A program made the position numbers and the translations under genes. Positions 19,187 through 26,219 of a stretch of 64,000 nucleotides of DNA are shown here, piece by piece. Source of the DNA: Helicobacter rappini. Lineage in GTDB: Bacteria > Campylobacterota > Campylobacteria > Campylobacterales > Helicobacteraceae. Below the pieces are notes generated by a model. The model worked only from the letters and a program-made list of their open reading frames with translations, made no database searches and was not told the DNA's origin. The DNA is taken from assembly GCF_900198625.1 (NCBI RefSeq), contig NZ_FZPK01000014.1, positions 24,445 to 88,444 on the forward strand, given 5' to 3'. Position 1 is the first letter of the stretch. Each line of letters begins with the position of its first letter.

Positions 19187-19972
19187 ATATCCACCTTGCC
19201 TATACTTGCCTTACACACACTCACTTTGCAATTTAGAAATATTTCCGCACCAAACTCTGGTAGATATTCAGTCATTTTATCTAGTCCTAATAACAGATTC
19301 TCATCAATGATTCCATTTTGCATACACTCTTGCATTTTCTTGTGATTAAAGGGTTTAATAAAATATGAGCCTTTATCCATAATGCTTACCCCCCCCCCCC
19401 ATATTAGTTTTATTTACAAAGTCTATAAGACTTGCAAGGCTAAAAGTTGTGTGTTGCTGGAGATTTTTAGCGGTATGTGTTAAACCGCCAAGTGTCTCAA
19501 TAAGCCCACTTTGATACGCCCACAATAAATGGAATGAATACGCATTAGGCACATTAATATGAAGTAAAGTATGAGAATCACAAAGGCTAAATATATCTCT
19601 TAAAAAAGATTCTGGATTTATCACTTCGTGCAAAAGAGAGCTAAGGATAATGAAGTCAAATTTTTGTGTTTTTAACTCTATAAGTTTAGATTCTATAAAG
19701 TCATTTATCACTTGAATGTTTTTATTGCCTTTAGAATCTTTTTGTGCTTTCTCTGCAAAGACTTTGGAAGGTTCAACAATGCAAAACGATTCAAAATCTT
19801 TATAATGATTTGCTATAGAATCGCTACCACAACCAATTTCTAGTATATGTTTCGCATTATAAGATTCTAAAAACTCTAAAACTTTCTTACGGCGAAAAGA
19901 CACCATAATGCTTTCAAAGTCATAAGAACTCGCTAGATAATCTTGCGTATACTTATCTATATCTCGTTGCAT
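19183..19972 (-). pseudogene. SAM-dependent methyltransferase copy 2, phase-OFF by poly-G tract
   Basis: The N-terminal part (from MQRDIDKYTQDYL) has the SAM motif LEIGCGSDSIANH and FDFIILSSLLHEVINP. It is nearly identical to copy 1 until about residue 190. A 12-G tract (19389-19400) then shifts the frame and the protein ends after KHYG. The missing C-terminus (GSYFIKPFNHKKMQ and on) is present in another frame from 19380 to 19183. With 11 or 14 G the protein is restored as TNMGGGVSIMDKGSYF, matching copy 1 (VDKQASIVDKGSYF), which has no tract. The start at 19972 is the one matching copy 1; the frame is open further upstream to 20017. The restored stop overlaps the next gene's start (ATGA). 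Confidence 0.8.
19389..19400 (-). repeat. Poly-G tract T5 (12 G) in methyltransferase copy 2
   Basis: Coding strand AATAT-G12-TAAGCATT. 11 or 14 G restores the full-length enzyme; 12 (present) is OFF; 13 gives an immediate TAA. The intact paralogue at 20010-20762 lacks the tract, so the target frame is known. Confidence 0.93.
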
Positions 19973-20009
19973 TTTTACCCTTTGACTGCTTTTATTCTTA
20001 TGAAACATT

Positions 20010-20762
20010 TCATGCACTCACTTTGCAATTTAGAAATATTTCTGCACCAAACTCTGGTAGATATTCAGTCATTTTATCTAGTCCTAATAACAGATTCTCA
20101 TCAATGATTCCATTTTGCATACACTCTTGCATTTTCTTGTGATTAAAGGGTTTAATAAAATATGAGCCTTTATCTACAATGCTTGCTTGCTTGTCAACCT
20201 TAATAACAAAATCTACAAGGGTGGAAAGAGAAAAAGCCGTATGTCTTTGAAACTCTCTCGCTTCTTTCGTAATATCCCCAATTGTCTCAATAAGCCCACT
20301 TTGATACGCCCACAATAAATGGAATGAATACGCATTAGGCACATTAATATGAAGTAAAGTATCGCTATCACACAAGCTAAATATATCTTTTAAAAAAGAT
20401 TCTGGATTTATCACTTCGTGTAAAAGAGAGCTAAGGATAATGAAATCAAATTTTTGTGTTTTTAACTCTATAAGTTTAGATTCTACAAAGTCATTTACCA
20501 CTTGAATATTTTTAGCACCCTTAGAATCTTTTTGTGCTTTCTCTGCAAAGACTTTGGAAGGCTCAACAATACAAAAAGTTTCAAAATCTTTATAATAATT
20601 CATTATAGAATCATTGCCACAACCTATCTCTAGTATATGTTTCGCATTATAAGATTCTAAAAACTCTAAGACTTTTTTACGGCGAAAAGACACCATAATG
20701 CTTTCAAAGTCATAAGAACTCGCTAGATAATCTTGCGTATATTTATCTATATCTCGTTGCAT
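20010..20762 (-). CDS. SAM-dependent methyltransferase copy 1 (intact, no tract)
   Basis: A 250-residue class I methyltransferase: motif I LEIGCGNDSIMNYY, the acidic FCIVEPSK end of strand beta2, and FDFIILSSLLHEVINP. The C-terminal part carries YFIKPFNHKKMQ and DKMTEYLPEFGAEIF. It is the intact sister of the following gene and probably the parent or product of a tandem duplication. The ATG lies 2 bases after the fdtA stop. Neighbours argue for methylation of a dTDP-sugar or nascent glycan, but no sequence feature fixes the substrate. Confidence 0.75.
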   Translation of the reverse strand: MQRDIDKYTQDYLASSYDFESIMVSFRRKKVLEFLESYNAKHILEIGCGNDSIMNYYKDFETFCIVEPSKVFAEKAQKDSKGAKNIQVVNDFVESKLIELKTQKFDFIILSSLLHEVINPESFLKDIFSLCDSDTLLHINVPNAYSFHLLWAYQSGLIETIGDITKEAREFQRHTAFSLSTLVDFVIKVDKQASIVDKGSYFIKPFNHKKMQECMQNGIIDENLLLGLDKMTEYLPEFGAEIFLNCKVSA

Positions 20763-20764
20763 TT

Positions 20765-21160
20765 TTACCCTTTGACTGCTTTTAAAAATTCATCATAATC
20801 GCGGATATATTCACTCTCATCATAGTAATCGCTAGCTAAAATCATTAGCTTACAACCATATGAGAAATTCCGCATTTCTCGCCACATATTTTTGCCAATA
20901 TATAAGCCCACATCGGGGCGATTAAGCCATATAGACTGCCGCTTTTGCCCATCATCTAGGACAAACTCACACGCACCATCCATTGCCACTACAAGCTGCT
21001 CCAAATGCTTATGCGCGTGGAATCCCCTCTCTTCATCAGGCAATGTGTCATAAATGTAATACACCCTTTTAATCGCAAAAGGGAGATTTTTATTAGATTC
21101 TAAAGCGATGAGTTTCCCTCTCTCATCACCCATAACTTTTAATTTCACAATGTTATGCAT
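20765..21160 (-). CDS. fdtA: dTDP-4-oxo-6-deoxyglucose 3,4-ketoisomerase (FdtA/QdtA/WxcM family)
   Basis: The enzyme moves the keto group of dTDP-4-keto-6-deoxyglucose from C4 to C3, opening the route to 3-amino sugars such as Fuc3N and Qui3N. The cupin fold shows the family blocks DERGKLIALESNKNLPF, RVYYIYDTLPDEERGFHAH and IWLNRPDVGLYIG. The 131-residue length is typical. Its substrate is the product of RmlB at 28 kb. It sits next to a WecE-type 4-aminotransferase rather than the usual FdtB/QdtB 3-aminotransferase, which is odd. The gene's last 18 bases are repeated before the second methyltransferase. Confidence 0.87.
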   Translation of the reverse strand: MHNIVKLKVMGDERGKLIALESNKNLPFAIKRVYYIYDTLPDEERGFHAHKHLEQLVVAMDGACEFVLDDGQKRQSIWLNRPDVGLYIGKNMWREMRNFSYGCKLMILASDYYDESEYIRDYDEFLKAVKG

Positions 21161-21180
21161 TTTAACTATATATTCCCTAT

Positions 21181-22311
21181 CTAACTCTTTATATACTGAC
21201 CTGCAATCTCAAAAATTCTACACATTTCTTCTTGTGTTATTCCAAAATATAGGGGCATTCTAACAAGGGTGCTAGAAACTTTATTAGTTACTTTCATTTC
21301 CCCCCCCCCCCCATAAGTATGTCCAAATTTTTGTCCAGCAGGCGACGAATGCAAAGGAACATAATGAAATACTGGAAAAATTTCATTCTGCTTCATAAAC
21401 TCTATAAAATCGCTTCTTTGCTGTAAGCTCTCAAATAACACATAATACATATGTGCATTATGTTTGCACTCTGCTGGGATATACGGCGTTTTTACACTTT
21501 TAAACACACGAAAAAAGTCATTATACTGATTCCAAATATCTAATCTTTTAGCATTAATTTTGTCCATATTCTCTAGTTGAGAATACAAAAATGCGGCTAC
21601 CATGTCAGATGGCAAGAAAGACGAACCAATATCTACCCATGTATATTTATCCACCTCACCTCTAAAAAACTGAGTTCGATTGGTCCCTTTTTCTCTAATA
21701 ATCTCTGCCCTTTCAATAAATCTCTCATTGTTGATAACCAGTGCTCCCCCCTCTCCAGAAATAATATTTTTAGTTTCATGAAAAGAAAAACAACCCAAAT
21801 CTCCAATGCTACCAAGTGGCCTTCCTTTATAAAAGCTACCCACGCCTTGTGCTGCATCTTCCACAACAAATAGGTTATGTCTCTTAGCAATCTCTAGAAT
21901 CTTATCCATTTCACATGCAACGCCTGCATAATGAACGCATACAATAGCCTTTGTTTTCTGTGTAATAGCAGATTCAATAAGATTCTCATCTATATTCAAA
22001 GTATCTTCTCTGATATCTACAAAAACAGGGACAGCTCCACGCAATACAAATGCATTCGCCGTAGAAACAAAAGTATAAGATGGCATAATGACCTCATCCC
22101 CTGCTTGCAAATCTAATAAAATTGCTGCCATTTCCAAAGCAGCTGTGCAAGAATGTGTAAGAAGCACCTTTTTGCAACCAATCTTAGATTCCAGTAATTT
22201 ATGACACTGTTTTGTATAAAAACCATCACCACACAAAGCACCACGACGAATTGCATCTTGAATATACTTAAGTTCATTTTCAATCATGAAAGGTTTATTA
22301 AAAGCTATCAT
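21181..22311 (-). CDS. wecE: dTDP-4-amino-4,6-dideoxygalactose transaminase (WecE/RffA), phase-ON
   Basis: This PLP enzyme aminates C4 of dTDP-4-keto-6-deoxyglucose using glutamate. WecE-specific blocks are dense: LLTHSCTAALEMAA, DEVIMPSYTFVSTANAFVL, HYAGVACEMDKI, VVEDAAQGV and CFSFHETKN, whose Lys is the PLP-binding residue. VDKYTWVDIGSS and CKHNAHMYYVLF follow. A 13-G tract (21300-21312) lies in frame near residue 335 and codes GGGG in a loop before VSSTLVRMPLYF, so the enzyme is ON. The ATG at 22311 is preferred to a TTG four codons earlier. The partner fdtA would feed a 3-keto substrate, so strict WecE specificity is an inference. Confidence 0.87.
   Translation of the reverse strand: MIAFNKPFMIENELKYIQDAIRRGALCGDGFYTKQCHKLLESKIGCKKVLLTHSCTAALEMAAILLDLQAGDEVIMPSYTFVSTANAFVLRGAVPVFVDIREDTLNIDENLIESAITQKTKAIVCVHYAGVACEMDKILEIAKRHNLFVVEDAAQGVGSFYKGRPLGSIGDLGCFSFHETKNIISGEGGALVINNERFIERAEIIREKGTNRTQFFRGEVDKYTWVDIGSSFLPSDMVAAFLYSQLENMDKINAKRLDIWNQYNDFFRVFKSVKTPYIPAECKHNAHMYYVLFESLQQRSDFIEFMKQNEIFPVFHYVPLHSSPAGQKFGHTYGGGGEMKVTNKVSSTLVRMPLYFGITQEEMCRIFEIAGQYIKS
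21300..21312 (-). repeat. Poly-G tract T6 (13 G) inside wecE
   Basis: Coding strand CTTAT-G13-AAATGAAA. 13 G (present) is in frame. Loss or gain of one G would remove the last 40 or so residues. It is the only tract of the cluster not followed by TAA or TGA. Confidence 0.9.
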
Positions 22312-22392
22312 ATATCTATCCAAATAAAAAGTAAGGTCGCATTATAACATATTTTTAATATATTTCAAATGCAACTAGGGACAATATCGCAA

Positions 22393-23268
22393 CTATCTAA
22401 AATGTATTCGAAAATTTGGAGCAATCCATCTTTGTCCATTCTCATCTACAACTTCGCACAGTTTAACCAACCCAATCCCACACACAACAATACAGCATTT
22501 ATTTTCCATAAAAATCACCTTACCACAATCTCTATTTGCTACCACAACATCTTTAATTACCTCTGCTTTAAGCACTTTTAAGATTTTATTCTCAAACATT
22601 GTTTTAGCCCCATCATACGGAAAACCAACAGCATCTATAAAACGAACAATTCTAGCGCTATCCCATTGCCAATTAATATGGTAATCTTGCCTATCTCTCC
22701 ATAAACTATATGTGGCTTCTGCATGATTCTGCTTTTTAGCAATTAAACTTTTATTTGATTGAATATCTTTTAAGACCTTAATGCAAAGATCTGCATAAAG
22801 ATGTGATATTTTACCAATAGCCTCCCATATCGTGATAGGATAAGATACTGCCATACTCTTTTGATAAATAATATCGCCCTTATCATACTCATTTGTGCCA
22901 TATAGAACACTAACTCCAATCGTATCATCACCATTAATTAAACTAGTAACCAGAGGATTAAAACCCCGATACTTTGGCAACAAGGAATCATGAAAAACAA
23001 TAATTTTAGAATACCCCTGAATCACCCATTTCCAACCGATCGCTACAGCATATGAGTTGTTATCCTTGTGAAATTTTGATATCTCATCTTTAAGACAAAA
23101 TGGAATTCCATTTCGACAACATATTTCTTTAATATCATCAAAATAGCTCTTTTCGGTTTTGATGATATGTGTTACCACACATTCAATACATTGCAACAAG
23201 CCTTTTCGTTCAAGTTCGTTTAATACAAACAACCCCTTATATCCCAATACAAAAAGATAGCACTTCAT
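22393..23268 (-). CDS. Sugar N-formyltransferase (methionyl-tRNA formyltransferase fold)
   Basis: It has the formyl-transferase core with FHDSLLPKYRGFNPL (catalytic His and the SLLP loop), then YDKGDIIYQ, whose Asp completes the Asn-His-Asp type site. A C-terminal accessory domain follows (VGFPYDGAKTMFENKILKV), as in ArnA, VioF and FdtF-type enzymes that formylate dTDP-amino sugars with N10-formyl-THF. In a locus with dTDP-sugar aminotransferases this is more likely than Met-tRNA formylation. The ATG overlaps the upstream WbqC stop (ATGA) in the present 13-G phase. The downstream gap to wecE is about 80 bases, so a new promoter may start there. Confidence 0.8.
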   Translation of the reverse strand: MKCYLFVLGYKGLFVLNELERKGLLQCIECVVTHIIKTEKSYFDDIKEICCRNGIPFCLKDEISKFHKDNNSYAVAIGWKWVIQGYSKIIVFHDSLLPKYRGFNPLVTSLINGDDTIGVSVLYGTNEYDKGDIIYQKSMAVSYPITIWEAIGKISHLYADLCIKVLKDIQSNKSLIAKKQNHAEATYSLWRDRQDYHINWQWDSARIVRFIDAVGFPYDGAKTMFENKILKVLKAEVIKDVVVANRDCGKVIFMENKCCIVVCGIGLVKLCEVVDENGQRWIAPNFRIHFR

Positions 23269-24035
23269 GATGCCATCCCTTCCTTAAAGACATAATAACG
23301 ATATTTAGTTACCCCCCCCCCCCCATTGATTGCATTAAAGCTTTTTAAGTACATTTTGGCATTTTCTCCCTCATTAAAGATAAGATCTATAACACTGACA
23401 TTATGCACAAAAGGTGGATAAAGTTGAGTATATTCTTTATAATCAGAATAATCAAACCAAGTAAGTTTTATATTTGCTTGATTGAAAAGATCCTCTTGTA
23501 TATAGCTTTTTGCTGCAGGTCCAGATATATATTCATCTGCCCCTACCTTTTGACATAAATCAACCAACCTTTGTGTTTTTCCTTCTATTAATCCATAATC
23601 TGTGTCCCAAGAAATTTTAGTTTGGATTCCAAGTATCGCATTAATCTCAATAATAAATTTATAATTAATCAACGATAAAAGAGATTCTGTGCTACATTCA
23701 GCATATAAAGATTCAAAAATTGTTTGATAGTGCTTAAAATATTGAGATTTAGCATAATTCATTTTAATGGCATTCCAATGTTTTTTGCTCCATCCAGAAT
23801 CTGCAATTTGCGTTTGATTAATTGTCTGATTTTGAGAAATTCTTCCACCTATTTTAACCGGTATGCTTAACCATTGTATACCAACAGCAGTTTTGATTTG
23901 ATTGCGATTTCTCCAATCATTTTTTGTGTATTGCATAGTATCATAAATAATAAACTCATCTACAGAATTGATTATGTCAAAATAACCTTTCCATGGAATG
24001 TAATTTGATTGTAAAATAGCTACTTTTTTCATCAT
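23265..24035 (-). CDS. WbqC-family protein, copy 2
   Basis: WbqC-like proteins occur in O-antigen and surface-sugar loci; their exact chemistry is not settled. The protein starts KKVAILQSNYIPWKGYFD and has DWRNRNQIKTA and IPVKIG, then KISWDTDYGLIEGKTQRL, YISGPAAKSYIQEDLF and SVIDLIFNEGENA, the family core. Residues 1-49 and about 146-240 are almost identical to copy 1 at 24.7-25.5 kb, while the middle differs. The domain ends at SFNAIN, where a 13-G tract begins. In this phase 16 more residues follow, ending in an ATGA overlap with the formyltransferase gene. Confidence 0.8.
   Translation of the reverse strand: MMKKVAILQSNYIPWKGYFDIINSVDEFIIYDTMQYTKNDWRNRNQIKTAVGIQWLSIPVKIGGRISQNQTINQTQIADSGWSKKHWNAIKMNYAKSQYFKHYQTIFESLYAECSTESLLSLINYKFIIEINAILGIQTKISWDTDYGLIEGKTQRLVDLCQKVGADEYISGPAAKSYIQEDLFNQANIKLTWFDYSDYKEYTQLYPPFVHNVSVIDLIFNEGENAKMYLKSFNAINGGGGVTKYRYYVFKEGMAS
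23312..23324 (-). repeat. Poly-G tract T7 (13 G) at end of WbqC copy 2
   Basis: Coding strand ATCAAT-G13-TAACTAAA. 13 G (present) reads to an ATGA overlap with the formyltransferase. 12 G stops at once. 14 G stops after one more codon. Confidence 0.9.
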
Positions 24036-24050
24036 ATCTCCAAATATTTT

Positions 24051-24701
24051 TTATTGAATCTTAGAGATATAACTTGGAAACAAAAACTTGCATTGAGTAA
24101 AAAGTTGAAGAGACTTAAAAGTGAAAATTTTGCGATATACACATAGACAAAAAAGTATAAAATATAGGTATTTACCCCCCCCCCCCCCATAGAGTTTTAC
24201 ACGCTTAAGTAACTTTGCTGGAGTACCAACATATACACTATAACTCTCACATACGCCTTTAACGAAACTAAGCGCACCAACAGACACATAATCACCAAGC
24301 CTACTTCCAGCATAAATAACACTATTTGTCCCACAAATACAATGATGACCAATTACCACTCTATCTATATATACTTCATCTTTATTCGTTGTAACATAAT
24401 TGTCGCTGCGAGAAAAAGCTCTTACACCATAAGCAAAGACACTATGATTGCCGATAATAACTCCACCTTTTTGCAAATCTTCACTTTTACTACCACCGGC
24501 AATTAAACAAAAAGGTGCAATGCTGACAGATTTTCCAAGATAAACATTGCCACTTATCACACAAAAATCATCAATCCTTACATTATCATCAAGAATCATT
24601 AAATGCGTATCATATAGACTTGCTTTTGAAGATATTAATACATTTTTGCCAAGAGATTTAAAGTCTAAAGATAAAAGTTCATGTTGTGTTAAATAGCTCA
24701 T
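24051..24701 (-). CDS. Left-handed beta-helix acyltransferase (maltose O-acetyltransferase-like)
   Basis: Hexapeptide repeats run through LILDDNVRIDDFCVISG-type turns, NVYLGKSVSIAPFCLI and VVIGHHCICGTNSVI. The catalytic-His region is GHH. The fold closes with VYVGTPAKLLKRVKLY, the classic end of this family, and a 14-G tract begins right there. In this phase a 45-residue hydrophobic tail (KYLYFILFCLCVYRK and on) is added, stopping 15 bases before the next gene. With 13 G a different hydrophobic tail would end in an ATGA overlap; with 12 G the protein would stop at the tract. It probably acylates an amino sugar or hydroxyl group. Confidence 0.75.
   Translation of the reverse strand: MSYLTQHELLSLDFKSLGKNVLISSKASLYDTHLMILDDNVRIDDFCVISGNVYLGKSVSIAPFCLIAGGSKSEDLQKGGVIIGNHSVFAYGVRAFSRSDNYVTTNKDEVYIDRVVIGHHCICGTNSVIYAGSRLGDYVSVGALSFVKGVCESYSVYVGTPAKLLKRVKLYGGGGGKYLYFILFCLCVYRKIFTFKSLQLFTQCKFLFPSYISKIQ
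24175..24188 (-). repeat. Poly-G tract T8 (14 G) at end of LbH transferase
   Basis: Coding strand CTCTAT-G14-TAAATACC. 14 G (present) gives a 45-residue tail. 13 G gives a 46-residue tail ending in an ATGA overlap with WbqC copy 2. 12 G gives an immediate TAA. Confidence 0.9.
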
Positions 24702-24747
24702 TTAATCACCTCTCTACATCTCAAAGTAGAAAGGCAACAAAACAATA

Positions 24748-25524
24748 TTAAATATGCGGTTTTCTTAGATATATATGCAGATAAAAAGAGATAAAAATAA
24801 GGGTATTCACCCCCCCCCCCCCATTGATTGCATTAAAGCTTTTTAAGTACATTTTGGCATTTTCTCCCTCATTAAAGATAAGATCTATAACACTGACATT
24901 ATGCACAAAAGGTGGATAAAGTTGAGTATATTCTTTATAATCAGAATAATCAAACCAAGTAAGTTTTATATTTGCCTGATTAAAAAGATCCTCTTGTATA
25001 TAGCTTTTTGCTGCAGGTCCAGATATATATTCATCTGCCCCTACCTTTTGACATAAATCAACCAACCTTTGTGTTTTTCCCTCTATTAATCCATAATCTG
25101 TGTCCCAAGAAATTTTAGTTTGGATTCCAAAATACTCACATATAGCCTTCATCAAGATTAAGTTTATTTCACTTAAATAAAGCGATTTGATCTCCATCAA
25201 TAAAGATTCTAGCCATGCAAAATTATCTTTAAAACACAGGGCTTTTGAATAATTATGTCTTAAACTCTCAATATGTTTAGCCTTCCACCGCATATCTGCA
25301 ACCTTAGTTTCTCTTATTGGGCTGGTATAATTGCCTTTTGTTTCGACCGGTATACTTAGCCACTGCAACCCATTTGCCGTTTTGATTTGATTTCTATTTC
25401 TCCAATCTCTTCTAGTGTATTGCATGCTATCATAAATAATAAACTCATCCACAGAATTAATTAAGTCAAAATAGCCTTTCCATGGAATGTAATTTGATTG
25501 TAAAATAGCTACTTTTTTCATCAT
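24748..25524 (-). CDS. WbqC-family protein, copy 1
   Basis: Paralogue of the gene at 23.3-24.0 kb with the same ends (KKVAILQSNYIPWKGYFD; YISGPAAKSYIQEDLF) and a divergent centre (about residues 50-145, with ETKGNYTSPIRETKVADM). The domain ends SFNAIN before a 13-G tract. In this phase the tail is VNTLIFISFYLHIYLRKPHI and the stop lies 46 bases before the next gene; 14 G would instead read to an ATGA overlap with it. The start overlaps the formyltransferase stop (ATGA). The function in surface-sugar synthesis is a family-level inference. Confidence 0.8.
   Translation of the reverse strand: MMKKVAILQSNYIPWKGYFDLINSVDEFIIYDSMQYTRRDWRNRNQIKTANGLQWLSIPVETKGNYTSPIRETKVADMRWKAKHIESLRHNYSKALCFKDNFAWLESLLMEIKSLYLSEINLILMKAICEYFGIQTKISWDTDYGLIEGKTQRLVDLCQKVGADEYISGPAAKSYIQEDLFNQANIKLTWFDYSDYKEYTQLYPPFVHNVSVIDLIFNEGENAKMYLKSFNAINGGGGVNTLIFISFYLHIYLRKPHI
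24810..24822 (-). repeat. Poly-G tract T9 (13 G) at end of WbqC copy 1
   Basis: Coding strand ATCAAT-G13-TGAATACCC. 13 G (present) adds a 20-residue tail after the glycines. 14 G runs to an ATGA overlap with the LbH gene. 12 G gives an immediate TGA. Confidence 0.9.
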
Positions 25525-26206
25525 ATCTCCAAATACTCTTTATCTTTAGAATCAAAAAACACAATATCCTGTTTTTCAATAACTAACGATGGATTAAAAC
25601 CTTTATGAAAAGTATCATCTAATAAATGAATCTGATCTCTAGACACAAGAACACATAAAAAATTTAATAGTAACACGCTTTGATTAACAAACAACTTATG
25701 TGCGTATTGCACAAAATTATCACTATCTCTTTCAACAACACATCTAGCAACTCTAGGTCCCATATCAAGCTCCTTTGTTACATAGTGAATAGTTGCACCA
25801 TATACAGAATCATCCGACACAAAACTTCTTTCGACGGCACGCATACCAACATAATTAGGCAACAAAGCTGGATGAATATTGAAAGCTTTTTTATTTTTAC
25901 AATAACTATCTAACAACGAATATCTCAAAATTCTATCGCAAGTCAAAACTAAATAATCTACATTTTTAGATTCCAACCAGCACTTAGCCTGTCTCTCAAA
26001 TTCCACTCCACCAAGCTCGCTATATTGCAATATAATGGAATCTATTTTGTCTTTCAAATCTACATAAGCACCACATTCTCTATCGCATAGAAGGTATAGA
26101 TTTACCCCCCCCCCCATGCAAATTTCCCTAACATATCTCTATTTTGCTCAATAAACTTTAAAAACGAACCATTGCCTGTGCAAAAAAATGCAACATTGAT
26201 TGACAT
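25521..26206 (-). pseudogene. PurN-like formyltransferase, phase-OFF by poly-G tract
   Basis: The ATG at 26206, with GGAAGGA 3 bases upstream, opens MSINVAFFCTGNGSFLKF, a GART-type N-terminus. An 11-G tract at codon 31 then leads straight to TAA (residues KFAWGGG, stop). The remainder is in another frame and carries the catalytic signature AFNIHPALLPNYVG and GATIHYVTKELDMGP, matching the Asn, His and Asp of PurN. With 12 G the halves join as KFAWGGGVNLYLL. An ATG formed by the tract itself opens the downstream frame in the present state, so a truncated protein could still be made. The role is probably formylation of a dTDP-amino sugar. Its stop overlaps the WbqC start (ATGA). Confidence 0.8.
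26105..26115 (-). repeat. Poly-G tract T10 (11 G) in PurN-like formyltransferase
   Basis: Coding strand TTTGCAT-G11-TAAATC. 12 G restores the full protein. 11 (present) is OFF, with TAA directly after the tract. Confidence 0.9.
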
Positions 26207-26219
26207 TATCCTTCCTTTT

